A stretch of 64,000 nt of DNA from NCBI GenBank assembly GCA_038227135.1, contig JBBRQC010000003.1, positions 62,001 to 126,000 on the forward strand. Direction: 5' to 3'. Made by a program: the position numbers and the translations under genes. Source of the DNA: UBA4720 sp038227135 (GTDB lineage: Bacteria; Gemmatimonadota; Gemmatimonadetes; Gemmatimonadales; Gemmatimonadaceae). The notes below the pieces were generated by a model. The model was not told where the DNA came from. It saw only the letters and a list, made by a program, of their open reading frames with translations, and searched no databases. This document shows positions 33,043 to 41,756 of the stretch, in pieces (position 1 is the stretch's first letter; every line of letters starts with the position of its first letter).

Positions 33043-34104
33043 TCACGCGACAGCGCTTGTCTCGTCGGCTGCGCACAGGCTGAGTACTACCGTAGCCAGC
33101 AATTGTTCGTCGGAAGAGACTCTACTCTCCTTTAGAGCGATGTCTGCCTCGAGAAGAGCATCGAGGGCATGATCGAGCGCTTCACCGCTCCAACGCTCTG
33201 CAGAACGGGTCCATATCGCTGTTGCCGACCCCCATGGCCGCCCTGTATAGGCGCCTGTCTCCCTGAGAAGATCGAAGTATTCCTGAGAGAGGCGGCTTCT
33301 GGACATCCCTTCGTCCAGCTTTGCCCGGCCCCAGGAAATTGCCAGCATTTGGGTGGTCAATGACATGACGATTGAGACGGCAGTCGTTTTCGGTTGGGCG
33401 AGGACCTGAGGAACGAGTTCCAGAGCGCGCGCTACGTTGCGATCAGCGATGGTGTCGAGAAAATCTGCCTGCGTTTCGCCCCGCCTTACGCCAACTACTG
33501 CAGCCACAGCGTCTTCGCCGATTTCTTCGTCCCCTCCTTCCACATAGCTGGCAAGTTTATCGAGCTCTCCAGCCAGCTGGTGCAGATCGCTCCCGACTGC
33601 CGCTTGGAGAAGCTCGATCGCGGGCCCGCTAATTCTCATCTTCAGTTCCGTTGTTGCGTGGTGCGCGATCCATTTTGGGATTCTGTCGCCCGTCAGCGGA
33701 TCAAACTGTAGTTGAGTGGTCGCAGCAGAGAGGGAAGGGTCCGCTTTCGACCCGGCGGCCATTACCAGAAGGAGCAGTAGATCCGGTGCTGGCCGTTGCA
33801 GGTATTCATCCAGCACCTTGCGGGCGTCTTTTTTTAACGAGCCGGCGTCGCGGACCACTATCACCCTGCGTTCCGCCATCATCGGAGGAGTCGAAAGGAG
33901 AACGCCCAGCGTTTCGGCGTCGAGATCTGTGGCTCTTCTTGTATCGAGATTGAAGTCTCGGGCGCCTGGCTCCAGGGCGGCGTCGATCAGCTGTCGAACC
34001 GCGTCGTCCTTTTGGTAGTCGTCGTCCCCCGAGATGTAATAAGCGCCGTCGAAAGAGCGGCGCTTGAGGGCATCACGAAGTGTCTTGAGCGAGGATGCTG
34101 ACAT
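33043..34104 (-). CDS. holA: DNA polymerase III subunit delta
   Basis: A 353-residue clamp-loader subunit. Features are the Y-Y-I-S-G-D-D-D-Y start strand (degenerate AAA+ fold), D-A-A-L-E-P-G-A-R-D-F-N, L-S-T-P-P-M-M-A-E-R-R-V-I-V-V-R-D-A in the sensor side, and G-S-D-L-H-Q-L-A-G-E-L-D-K-L-A-S-Y in the lid. It opens the beta clamp, encoded here by dnaN at 50747. The frame is open 38 codons further, but the ATG at 34104 opens the conserved domain. Twenty bases separate it from the SPOR gene. Confidence 0.92.
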   Translation of the reverse strand: MSASSLKTLRDALKRRSFDGAYYISGDDDYQKDDAVRQLIDAALEPGARDFNLDTRRATDLDAETLGVLLSTPPMMAERRVIVVRDAGSLKKDARKVLDEYLQRPAPDLLLLLVMAAGSKADPSLSAATTQLQFDPLTGDRIPKWIAHHATTELKMRISGPAIELLQAAVGSDLHQLAGELDKLASYVEGGDEEIGEDAVAAVVGVRRGETQADFLDTIADRNVARALELVPQVLAQPKTTAVSIVMSLTTQMLAISWGRAKLDEGMSRSRLSQEYFDLLRETGAYTGRPWGSATAIWTRSAERWSGEALDHALDALLEADIALKESRVSSDEQLLATVVLSLCAADETSAVA

Positions 34105-34153
34105 CCTCGAAATATACGGCGGCTCCAGGGGGCTGCCGATGGCGGCTCGAGCG

Positions 34154-34690
34154 CTAGCGCGTGTAGTTGGCGAGCTCGAGCTTCGAGTGCGCGAATCGCG
34201 TCGGAACCTGCTCGGCAAACAAGGCCGCGGGCCAGATTGTGAGTCCTGCCGAGACCGATGTGACTATCGCCGGTGTCGAGGTTGTGATGGGCGTTAGCTC
34301 AGGCTCTGGAAGGCTGGCGACGACTGGTGGCATCACGAGGTCGCGCGGAGAATCTGATCTGTAGAGGGTGGTGGCGATGTAACCCAGCATCGCCGCGCTC
34401 GCCAAAGTTGCCGCGATAGCTCCACGCCTCAGATTGCGTTGGGTATTCGCGAAGAGCTCCGCCGGCTGGCATTCGTTGCGCAGACGCGCTTCGAGCCGCT
34501 GCGAAAAATCAGCGGATGGCTCGATAGTGGGGAGATTCCGGAAGATGAGAAGCGCACGACGAACCCTTGAATCGTGCCTCGCGCAGATCTCGCATTCAGC
34601 AATGTGCCGCTGCATGCGAACCAGCTCGATACCCGCGAGAGTATCGTCTACGAACGCGACGTGCTTATCACAAAATTCGCGACAATCCAT
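34154..34690 (-). CDS. Anti-sigma factor with zinc-finger (ZAS/HC2) domain
   Basis: A 178-residue protein. The N-terminal zinc anti-sigma box is M-Q-R-H-I-A-E-C-E-I-C (HxxxCxxC), expected to hold the ECF sigma factor. A single membrane segment follows at about residues 90-108 (G-A-I-A-A-T-L-A-S-A-A-M-L-G-Y-I), and the rest is outside the cytoplasm with Pro/Thr-rich text. The sigma gene is 66 bases upstream on the same strand, which is the usual pairing. Signal sensed is unknown. Confidence 0.85.
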   Translation of the reverse strand: MDCREFCDKHVAFVDDTLAGIELVRMQRHIAECEICARHDSRVRRALLIFRNLPTIEPSADFSQRLEARLRNECQPAELFANTQRNLRRGAIAATLASAAMLGYIATTLYRSDSPRDLVMPPVVASLPEPELTPITTSTPAIVTSVSAGLTIWPAALFAEQVPTRFAHSKLELANYTR

Positions 34691-34712
34691 GGAGATAGGT
34701 TGAGGGTTCGTT

Positions 34713-34741
34713 AACAGGTACCCACCAGTGGGGTGCCTGTT
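34713..34741 (-). promoter_or_regulatory. Hairpin between sigma and anti-sigma genes
   Basis: AACAGGCACCC and GGGTACCTGTT pair over 11 positions (one G-U) with a seven-base loop on the transcript. There is no T run, so it is not a standard terminator. It may set the ratio of the two products through mRNA stability or partial stopping. Confidence 0.5.
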
Positions 34742-34756
34742 CCCGAACCGTCCGAC

Positions 34757-35395
34757 CTAATCTACGTATGGGGCGATGATTTCCGCGAACGAGGTTCTTG
34801 CCCGATTCAGCCGTGATTTCACTGTGCCGAGGTTGCAGTCGGTGATCTCTGCGATCTCTTCGTACGACTTGCCCTCGAGCTCGCGCAGAATGAAGACATT
34901 CCGATGATGTTCGGGGAGTTTTGCCACCGTTTCTTCGACGATCTCCCTCAGGTGGCGCTTCCGATACATGTCGTCCGGACGAGAATTTGGATCCTCGAAC
35001 TGAAGTGGACGATCTTCATCCTGAAAGTTCTTCTGCACCGTTTGGAAGAGCACCAGCGGATTGCGGGATCTGTTGCGAAGCTCGTTCTTGGCAAGGTTCG
35101 AGGCGATGGTATAGACCCAGGTTGAAAACTTCTTTGAGCGGTCGAACCGGTGCAGGTGGCGGTAGACGCGAATGAATACCTCCTGTACCAGGTCTTCCGC
35201 CTTCTCGCGATCTCCTATTGTGCGATATACGAAGTTCAGAAGCCGGGTCTGATAGCGGGTTACGAGCTCGGAGAAAGCACGCTCTTCCCCACCGAGGAAG
35301 GCAGTCACGACGGCTGAGTCATCCATCGCCTGCAATCGTTCCCTGACGGTCGCGCCTTCAACGGCAACCATTTGCTTACGGACGATGTCAGCCAT
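34757..35395 (-). CDS. ECF-family RNA polymerase sigma factor
   Basis: A 212-residue RpoE-like sigma factor. Region 2 shows F-S-E-L-V-T-R-Y-Q-T-R-L-L-N-F, D-L-V-Q-E-V-F-I-R-V-Y and F-S-T-W-V-Y-T-I-A-S-N; region 4 shows L-P-E-H-H-R-N-V-F-I-L-R-E-L-E-G-K-S-Y-E and G-T-V-K-S-R-L-N-R-A-R. The ATG at 35395 is chosen because AGGAGA lies upstream at good distance; the frame runs 40 codons further without homology-like text. The linker is longer than usual (Q-F-E-D-P-N-S-R-P). Likely governs an envelope or stress response with its anti-sigma partner. Confidence 0.92.
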   Translation of the reverse strand: MADIVRKQMVAVEGATVRERLQAMDDSAVVTAFLGGEERAFSELVTRYQTRLLNFVYRTIGDREKAEDLVQEVFIRVYRHLHRFDRSKKFSTWVYTIASNLAKNELRNRSRNPLVLFQTVQKNFQDEDRPLQFEDPNSRPDDMYRKRHLREIVEETVAKLPEHHRNVFILRELEGKSYEEIAEITDCNLGTVKSRLNRARTSFAEIIAPYVD

Positions 35396-35588
35396 TCTTC
35401 TCTCCTGTATTGTGAGAGACTCACGACTTGTGATCGTGGACGTCTCTGCTGGAACTTTTCCCGCTACCATGGTAGTGCACGGGACATGCCGATTGGGCCA
35501 TACTGCTAACCCCATGTCGTTAAACGGCTTACGACAGAGAACTCAAGCCTGAGCTTGTCCATATTCTGCCAAGCCTGTCCTATTTACA

Positions 35589-35598
35589 TGACATGTCA
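35589..35598. promoter_or_regulatory. TGACATGTCA palindrome before the sigma gene
   Basis: A perfect ten-base palindrome in the gap between the Nudix gene end and the sigma factor start. A hairpin GCGTCT-loop-AGACGC (about 35601-35622) is next to it. Possible operator; no regulator is linked. Confidence 0.3.
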
Positions 35599-35638
35599 GC
35601 GTCTTTTCATTGATTAGACGCCAATTTGGCCAGGAGGG

Positions 35639-36205
35639 TTAATGGCTGGCGCGAAACCCTGCGGCGAACAGCAGACCGAGTGCCGTCTTCGAATCCTGTA
35701 TCTCGCCGGCCTGGATCATCTGCAGCGCCCGCGAGAGTGGCATCGGTTGCAATTCAAGAAATTCGTCCGCTTCATGCTTAGTCTCTCCGGACGTCAATCC
35801 GGTTGCCATGAAAAGATGAATCTTCTCGTCAGTGAATCCGGGAGTCGTATACATGGTGAACAGCTCATCCACCCGATCCGCGAAACACCCGGTTTCTTCC
35901 TTCAATTCCCTGAGAGCGCATTCGCGGGGATCTTCCCCGGGGTTTAGACGCCCTGCCGGGATCTCATATAGATAGCCATCGGCCGCGTATCGGTATTGCC
36001 GGATCAGGAGGACCTGCGGGTCGTGTCCAGACGGGTCGCTGAGGAAGGGCACCACCGCGCTCGCTCCCGGATGCCGCACCATCTCGAGCTCTCCGACCGA
36101 CCCGTCGGGAAAACGAACGGTGTCGACATCGAGCGATATGACCTTGCCGGTGTAGGCGCGACGGGATTTTATCCGCCCGGGACGGTTTTCCTCGCCGCTA
36201 TTCAC
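35639..36205 (-). CDS. Nudix hydrolase, ADP-ribose pyrophosphatase type
   Basis: A 188-residue Nudix enzyme. The box is G-R-L-N-P-G-E-D-P-R-E-C-A-L-R-E-L-K-E-E-T-G (GX5EX7REUXEEXG, with N-P-G-E for the common x-x-G-E), and a Y-E-I-P-A-G-R lead-in of ADP-ribose/ADP-sugar pyrophosphatases is present, as is the M-Y-T-T-P-G-F-T-D-E loop. It should split ADP-ribose to AMP and ribose 5-phosphate. Two bases separate it from the M16 gene upstream, so it is probably in the operon with the peptidase pair. Confidence 0.92.
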   Translation of the reverse strand: MNSGEENRPGRIKSRRAYTGKVISLDVDTVRFPDGSVGELEMVRHPGASAVVPFLSDPSGHDPQVLLIRQYRYAADGYLYEIPAGRLNPGEDPRECALRELKEETGCFADRVDELFTMYTTPGFTDEKIHLFMATGLTSGETKHEADEFLELQPMPLSRALQMIQAGEIQDSKTALGLLFAAGFRASH

Positions 36206-36207
36206 GC

Positions 36208-37557
36208 TCAGGCGTTGTGGACGGTCACTTCGCCGAGACCATGGTCCGTCAGCGAGTCACGAACAGTCGATGCGTCTCCGACTATTACGGTCTGCAACAG
36301 CTCCGGGTGAAGATGTGTCTTGGCCGCTTCGAGAACTCCCTCCTCCGACACATTGCGGATATTCATCCGGTACGAGTCGTAATAGTCCGGGCTCAGATCG
36401 TAGATCACGAGCGTAGCGAGCGCCGATGCAATCGCGGCTGTGGTCTCGTAACGGATCGGGAAGACGCCTTCGAGGTAATCCCGGGCCAGAGAGAGCTCCT
36501 CACCAGAGATTTTCTCGTCACGAATCCTGTTGATTTCCATGAGAATTTCACGAAGGGCAGGCGCTGTCACTTCGCTTTCGACCGCCGTGGAAACCACAAA
36601 CGGGCCCGGCCCACGCCGCCAGTCGTAGAGCGACGATGCGCCATAGGTATAGCCGTGTGCTTCCCGGAGATTGAGGTTGATTCGTGAGCCAAAAAGACCG
36701 CCGAGAACTGCATTCATGACCAGTGTTGGGAAAAAATCCGGATGCTTCCTGGGCAGTCCAACATGGCCTACTCGCAGTTCCGATTGCGGCGCGTCCGGCT
36801 TGTTGACGATATGGGTGTTCTTCCGGTTCCAGCGGGGGTTCGCTGAGAGCGGCTGTTGCCGCGAAGAGCCGCGTGGCCATTTTGTAAACGCTTCAACGAC
36901 CAGTTTTTTGGCATTTTCCGACGAGATATCGCCAGCGACTATTACTGTCGTGGCTCCCGAGTTGTAGTTCGAACGGTAGAACTGCTCGACATCGTCGCGT
37001 GTCAGCGAGCTGACGCTTTCGGTGCTTCCCTCGTCTGGCCTCGAGTACCGTGATTCGTCGTCGTAGAGAAACTCCGAAAATTTCTCGTCCGCGAGTCCAC
37101 GTGGTTCTGTTTCGAGTTGCAGGATCTCGGCGAGTCGTTCGGCCTTGAGCCGCTCGATCTCCCGTTCCGGGAAACCCGGACTGCTGATTGCTTCGCCAAG
37201 CAATCTGGTCGCTTCTTCCAGCTTACCGGAAAGCACCGTGATCTTCAGGAAGGCGCTGTCCCAGCCTGCTCCGGCCTCGAGCGATGTGCCAAGCTGTTCA
37301 AACTTCTCGGCGAGCTCGGCTCCGTCGAATTTCACCGTTCCTTCGAGCAAGGCGGCTGCTGTCAGTGCTGCGACTCCTTCCTTGCCGCGAGGCTCACTCG
37401 TCGACCCAGCGTTTACCAGAACCAGCACTGTCACGAGAGGGAGCTTCAGGACTGGCGCCGTTATCAGCCTCACTCCTGTCGGGAGAGTCTCGTCCTTGAA
37501 TTGGGGAAATCGGTAGTTGCGCGCCGGCCCTGGCTTTGGACGAAGAGACGTAACCAT
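36208..37557 (-). CDS. M16 family peptidase homologue, non-catalytic subunit
   Basis: A 449-residue M16 (insulinase-like) protein without the HxxEH zinc motif in its N-terminal half (the place reads T-A-A-L-L-E-G-T). The later parts (R-S-N-Y-N-S-G-A-T-T-V-I-V-A-G-D, V-L-G-G-L-F-G-S-R-I-N-L-N-L-R-E, with G-Y-T-Y-G-A) are well kept; the last is the R/Y pair used to hold substrate. Such proteins act as the partner of an active M16 subunit, here the next gene upstream. The ATG overlaps that gene's stop (TAATG). No signal peptide, so the pair is cytoplasmic. Confidence 0.88.
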   Translation of the reverse strand: MVTSLRPKPGPARNYRFPQFKDETLPTGVRLITAPVLKLPLVTVLVLVNAGSTSEPRGKEGVAALTAAALLEGTVKFDGAELAEKFEQLGTSLEAGAGWDSAFLKITVLSGKLEEATRLLGEAISSPGFPEREIERLKAERLAEILQLETEPRGLADEKFSEFLYDDESRYSRPDEGSTESVSSLTRDDVEQFYRSNYNSGATTVIVAGDISSENAKKLVVEAFTKWPRGSSRQQPLSANPRWNRKNTHIVNKPDAPQSELRVGHVGLPRKHPDFFPTLVMNAVLGGLFGSRINLNLREAHGYTYGASSLYDWRRGPGPFVVSTAVESEVTAPALREILMEINRIRDEKISGEELSLARDYLEGVFPIRYETTAAIASALATLVIYDLSPDYYDSYRMNIRNVSEEGVLEAAKTHLHPELLQTVIVGDASTVRDSLTDHGLGEVTVHNA

Positions 37558-38864
37558 TAACCGATGCCGGCGGCGGCGAGAACACGCGCTGATTCGACCC
37601 CTGCCTTCGGGACATAAATGAGACTGGCTCTGTTGTTTTCCCCGAGCCGCTCCGAGATGATCTCGTTTACCTGCTCGGTGGTTACCGCCCGATATCGATC
37701 TGCTTGATCGTTGATCAACGCAGGGTCGCCGAAATAGGTCGCGAACATCGAAAGTCGGTCGGCTCGTTCGCCCGCCGACTGCAGCGACGCCGTTAGATCG
37801 GTCTCGATCAATGAAGTCGCCCTTCGCACCTCTGCGTCGGACACACCTTCACTATGAAGATGGTTGATCTCGCGCTCTACCTCCTCTTCGAGCTGGGCTG
37901 CGGCTGTTTCGGGACGTGCGGTGACATCGAGGACCAACAGGTCGGTGCCTTTTGCCAGGTCGAACGTGAACGCCGAAGCATCGGCTGCCACCTGTCGCTC
38001 GCGAACCAGAGAACGATGGAGTCGACTGCCGCGCCTAGAGCCAAGAATTACCGAAGTGATGCTGGCCGCATAGTACGCATCACTTCCGAATACCGGGGAA
38101 CAGAATGCCATGAACAGCCGGGGAAGGCTAACGCTGTCGTAAACCTGCTCCCGCAATCGCCTTCCGAACACTGGCGGAAGATCCATTGGTGGGAGCGGCG
38201 GCCTTGCCTTCCCTCGGGGAATAGGACCGAAGCAGTCATCGACCAGCTTGCGCGCTTCTGCTGGATCGAAATCCCCGGCAATCGAGAGAACTGCATTGTC
38301 AGGCGTATAGTAGGTCGCAAAAAACTCGGCAACGTCATCCAGCGACGCTGCCGAGAGATCATCCATCGACCCAATGAGGGAGTGCTGGAACGGGTGCGAT
38401 GCCGGAAAGACGAGCTCCTGCATTTTTTCGAGGAAAGTACCGTATGGCTGATTGTCCACTGACCAGCGCCGCTCATTCTTGACGACGTCACGTTGGGTGT
38501 CGAGCTTCGCCTGCGTCATCGCGGGCAGCAGCTCGCCCATTCGGTCGGCTTCCAGCCATAGTGCCAGTCCGAGCTCGTTCGAGGGCACTGTCTCGAAGTA
38601 GTTCGTCCGCTCCAGCCAGGTCGATCCGTTCAGCGTGCCGCCCGCCCGCTGGATCAACTCGAAGTGTTCGTTCGAGTTCACATGAGCAGATCCCTGAAAA
38701 AGCATATGCTCGAACAGATGCGCGAACCCTGTCCTACCGATTTTCTCGTTGGCGGATCCCACGTGATACCAAAGATTCACGGCCACGATCGGGGTGGTGT
38801 GATCCTCGGACAACGTGACGAGGAGCCCGTTCTCGAGACGAAAGGTTTCTACGGGAATTCGCAT
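37557..38864 (-). CDS. M16 family zinc peptidase, catalytic subunit
   Basis: A 435-residue insulinase-like peptidase. The inverted zinc motif H-L-F-E-H is present in G-F-A-H-L-F-E-H-M-L-F-Q-G-S, with the third ligand expected in the E-R-R-W-S-V-D-N-Q region. With the inactive partner it should form the two-part chamber that breaks down peptides. ATG at 38864 is used; a TTG eight codons earlier is possible. It is divergent from the alpha/beta hydrolase with about 50 bases between. Confidence 0.9.
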   Translation of the reverse strand: MRIPVETFRLENGLLVTLSEDHTTPIVAVNLWYHVGSANEKIGRTGFAHLFEHMLFQGSAHVNSNEHFELIQRAGGTLNGSTWLERTNYFETVPSNELGLALWLEADRMGELLPAMTQAKLDTQRDVVKNERRWSVDNQPYGTFLEKMQELVFPASHPFQHSLIGSMDDLSAASLDDVAEFFATYYTPDNAVLSIAGDFDPAEARKLVDDCFGPIPRGKARPPLPPMDLPPVFGRRLREQVYDSVSLPRLFMAFCSPVFGSDAYYAASITSVILGSRRGSRLHRSLVRERQVAADASAFTFDLAKGTDLLVLDVTARPETAAAQLEEEVEREINHLHSEGVSDAEVRRATSLIETDLTASLQSAGERADRLSMFATYFGDPALINDQADRYRAVTTEQVNEIISERLGENNRASLIYVPKAGVESARVLAAAGIG

Positions 38865-38917
38865 TGTCGTAAATTGCCCGCCATGCAAACCTACTGGAAC
38901 CCCCTCCGGGTTCTCAT

Positions 38918-39721
38918 GTGATTGCCGTCCTCGTTGCGCTCGGGTTATTGCTCGGGCTGGTGGCTCTTCTCTGGCAATCGCAGGAAAGGATCCTCTTCCA
39001 GCCTCCGCGTTTCCACGAGAACCCCACTGAGACCGGTCGCGCGAATTACACCACCTCGGATGGCCAGTCGCTCGCGAGTTTCATCGTCGGCAACCCGCGG
39101 ACTGCGCCGGGCGTTCTTCTCTGCTTTCACGGAAATGCTGACCTTGCAATGTGGCAGGTTGAATGGGCCAGTGATGTAGCGGCTCGCTCGGGATACGCCG
39201 TTATGCTGGCTGAATATCGGGGCTATATGTCGCTCGGAGGCAAACCAACCTACTCCACTACAAAGCTCGACGCGCTTGCTGCTTACGACTACCTGCACTC
39301 TGTCTTGGGCGTGGATGATACCCGGATGGCCTACTTTGGACATTCACTCGGCAGCGCCATAGCTGTCGAGCTAGCCGAGGCTCGTCGCCCGCGGGCGTTG
39401 CTGCTCCAGTCTCCTTTCTCTTCCGCGCGCGCGATGGCCAGGCTCATCGTCACACCCGCCGTCGCTGTCATCTGGAAAGCCGTTTCCCGGATTCATTTCG
39501 ACACCACGCGCGTAGTCTCCCGGCTCGATGTTCCCGTTTCCGTATCACACGGTAAGCGCGATCGAATCGTTCCTTTTAGGATGGGGCTGGAGGTTTACGG
39601 CGCTGCCAGAAGAAAGGGTCAGCTTCTGGTAGTGGATAAGGCCGGCCACAGCGACGTCGCTGAAGTTGCCGGAGAGGAATACTGGAAATGGCTCATCACG
39701 GCCCTGGAGGCGAAAACCTGA
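38918..39721 (+). CDS. Alpha/beta hydrolase, membrane-anchored (BEM46/ABHD13-like)
   Basis: A 267-residue hydrolase. One N-terminal membrane helix (about residues 2-20), then F-H-G-N-A-D oxyanion motif, nucleophile G-H-S-L-G-S near residue 142, acid in the H-G-K-R-D-R-I-V-P motif and a His in K-A-G-H-S-D. Layout matches bacterial BEM46-like serine hydrolases whose substrate is unknown. Start ATG is weakly supported by its ribosome site (C-T-C-A-T-G-T-G before it is part of the next frame). The stop is eight bases from ydcF. Confidence 0.87.
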   Translation: MIAVLVALGLLLGLVALLWQSQERILFQPPRFHENPTETGRANYTTSDGQSLASFIVGNPRTAPGVLLCFHGNADLAMWQVEWASDVAARSGYAVMLAEYRGYMSLGGKPTYSTTKLDALAAYDYLHSVLGVDDTRMAYFGHSLGSAIAVELAEARRPRALLLQSPFSSARAMARLIVTPAVAVIWKAVSRIHFDTTRVVSRLDVPVSVSHGKRDRIVPFRMGLEVYGAARRKGQLLVVDKAGHSDVAEVAGEEYWKWLITALEAKT

Positions 39722-39729
39722 GCTCGACT

Positions 39730-40353
39730 CTACAGCTTTCTCTCGAACAGGAAGGCCAACGGTGCTTTGAGAGATTCACTGAAGATGTACTTCCAGCGTT
39801 CCTCCCTGTTCGGTGAGATGGGACTCGTGCGGGTCGGAGATGTGTATGGCGTGAATCCAAAACGTCTTGCCAGGATTCTCAGCCGCAGCATATGAAACGG
39901 ATCGCTCACCAGTAGCGCGCTCTGCAGCCCCCGTACTTCGAGCATTCCGGCAACAGCGCGCATCGATTCGCTCGTGGTTCTTCCTTCGTTCTCGACCAGA
40001 ATGGCGCTATCCGGGACACCGTGTTTCTTCGCGTAATTCCTGCCCACGGCTGCTTCGCTGGTGGTATCTCCGGAGCCCGTACCACCCGTGAGAATCAGAA
40101 GGGAGGCCAGGTGGCGGCTCCAGAGATCCAAAGCGTGATCGAGTCTCGCGCGCAACACGGGTGACGGTTTGCCTGCGTACTGCGCTGCCCCCAGGACCAC
40201 TATGGCCTGCGCTGGCCTTGCTTCGTCACGAGAGCTCCAGAATAGAACCGTTACCGCCGAAGCCAGCCACAGAAAGAAGACCGTCAGCATACCGATGGTC
40301 ACTATTCGACGCGTGATTCTGATGGCTTCTTTGGCCTTAGCCGCCCGCTTCAT
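39730..40353 (-). CDS. YdcF/DUF218 family protein
   Basis: A 207-residue protein with one N-terminal membrane segment (about 18-36), then the DUF218 domain: A-I-V-V-L-G-A-A-Q-Y, L-L-I-L-T-G-G-T-G-S-G-D, E-N-E-G-R-T-T-S-E-S-M and L-V-S-D-P-F-H-M-L-R. YdcF binds S-adenosylmethionine in E. coli; others (SanA, ElyC) act on envelope lipids. A periplasmic role in envelope upkeep is the likely one. It begins a short run with the beta-CASP gene upstream, 15 bases away. Confidence 0.88.
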   Translation of the reverse strand: MKRAAKAKEAIRITRRIVTIGMLTVFFLWLASAVTVLFWSSRDEARPAQAIVVLGAAQYAGKPSPVLRARLDHALDLWSRHLASLLILTGGTGSGDTTSEAAVGRNYAKKHGVPDSAILVENEGRTTSESMRAVAGMLEVRGLQSALLVSDPFHMLRLRILARRFGFTPYTSPTRTSPISPNREERWKYIFSESLKAPLAFLFERKL

Positions 40354-40368
40354 TCGACGGAACCTACG

Positions 40369-41751
40369 TTAGAGCGCACGACGCGTGTGAGGCTCCGGAC
40401 AATCGACTGAATAACCCAGTGCCGTTAGCGTTACCTTGAATTCGTCCTGAACGGGCACCTCTCCGTGTACCAGCCATACTGGTCCGAGATGCGGGGATTT
40501 ATCCCTCATCCGACCAAGCCACGCGATCATTTCTGTCCGATCGGCGTGAGCGCTATATCCGTCGATGACTTCAACGCGTGCATGCAGCGGAACGTCCTCG
40601 CCGAAAATGTGAAGAATCGGTTGCCTCTCGACCACTCTGCGTCCAAGAGTGTGCTCGGCCTGAAAGCCGACCACGAGTATCGTATTCCGCGGATCACTGG
40701 CGCCCTGGGCGAGATGGTGGAGGATCCGCCCATTCTCCATCATCCCTGACGCGGCGATGATGACCATTGGGCCGTGGACACGAGAGAGTGCCTTTGACTC
40801 CTCCACATCACGAGTATAGTGAAGGAGGTCGAATCGAAAGAGCTCTTTTGCTTTTCGAACCATTTCCTCGGACCGGTCAAAGCTCTCCGGATGCATCTCA
40901 AAGACGGTCGTCGCATTGATCGCGAGCGGACTGTCCACGTAGATGGGTATCGCGGGTATCGCTCCCTCCTGCGTGAGTGAGTGGAGCGCGTAGATCATTT
41001 CCTGGGTGCGACCCAGCGCAAAGGCCGGAATGAGAACCCGGCCTCCACGCGCGGCGGTTTCGCGAATCACCTGGGCAAGCTGGGCCTTCGCTCCTTCTAC
41101 CGACTCGTGTTCCCGGTTCCCGTAGGTCGACTCCATGATCAGGGCATCGACGCCTTCTGGAGGAACCGGATCCCGGACGATTGCGAGTCCGCTTCGACCG
41201 ATATCTCCCGAGAACGCGAGTCTTTTGGTCTTTCCTCCTTCGGTGCAGTCGAGTAAAACCGAGGCGGAGCCGAGTATGTGCCCGGCATCGATATAGGTTG
41301 CCTTTACTCCCGGTACTACGTCGAACGATCTGTTGTAAGGAACCCCGACCATCAGGTCCATGGTGCGCACCGCGTGACGCATTCCATAGAGCGGCTCGAT
41401 GAAATCTTTGTGTCTCTTCGCCAGGAACTCCGCATCCCTTTCCTGGATATGAGCCGAATCAGCCAGCATTACCGCGCAGAGATCACGCGTTGCTGAAGTA
41501 GCCCATATGGTTTTCGAGTATCCCTCCGCAATGAGGTAGGGAAGACGCCCCGAGTGGTCGATATGCGCGTGGGATAGAACAACCGCGTCGAGATCCTTGA
41601 TCGGCAGAGGAAGATGTCGGTTCTTGTCCGCCGAATCCTGTCGCTTTCCCTGAAACATTCCACAGTCAAGAGCGACGGTGTGTCCGTTTACATGCAGGAG
41701 GTGGCAGGAGCCTGTGACCTCCCTTGCCGCGCCGACAAACGTTATCTCCAA
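40369..41751 (-). CDS. MBL/beta-CASP RNA nuclease
   Basis: A 460-residue beta-CASP protein (Ysh1/RNase J-like, YhcR group). Zinc motif S-H-A-H-I-D-H-S-G near residue 62; later G-H-I-L-G-S-A, F-S-G-D-I-G, M-E-S-T-Y-G-N and the beta-CASP C-terminal H in Y-S-A-H-A-D and V-H-G-E. It should cut RNA, like the KH-less mRNA-processing relatives. The start TTG at 41751 is chosen because AGAAGG sits nine bases before it and the frame upstream to 41835 overlaps the small gene next to it. The 58-residue gene ends six bases before, so they are coupled. Confidence 0.88.
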   Translation of the reverse strand: MEITFVGAAREVTGSCHLLHVNGHTVALDCGMFQGKRQDSADKNRHLPLPIKDLDAVVLSHAHIDHSGRLPYLIAEGYSKTIWATSATRDLCAVMLADSAHIQERDAEFLAKRHKDFIEPLYGMRHAVRTMDLMVGVPYNRSFDVVPGVKATYIDAGHILGSASVLLDCTEGGKTKRLAFSGDIGRSGLAIVRDPVPPEGVDALIMESTYGNREHESVEGAKAQLAQVIRETAARGGRVLIPAFALGRTQEMIYALHSLTQEGAIPAIPIYVDSPLAINATTVFEMHPESFDRSEEMVRKAKELFRFDLLHYTRDVEESKALSRVHGPMVIIAASGMMENGRILHHLAQGASDPRNTILVVGFQAEHTLGRRVVERQPILHIFGEDVPLHARVEVIDGYSAHADRTEMIAWLGRMRDKSPHLGPVWLVHGEVPVQDEFKVTLTALGYSVDCPEPHTRRAL

Positions 41752-41756
41752 TAGCT

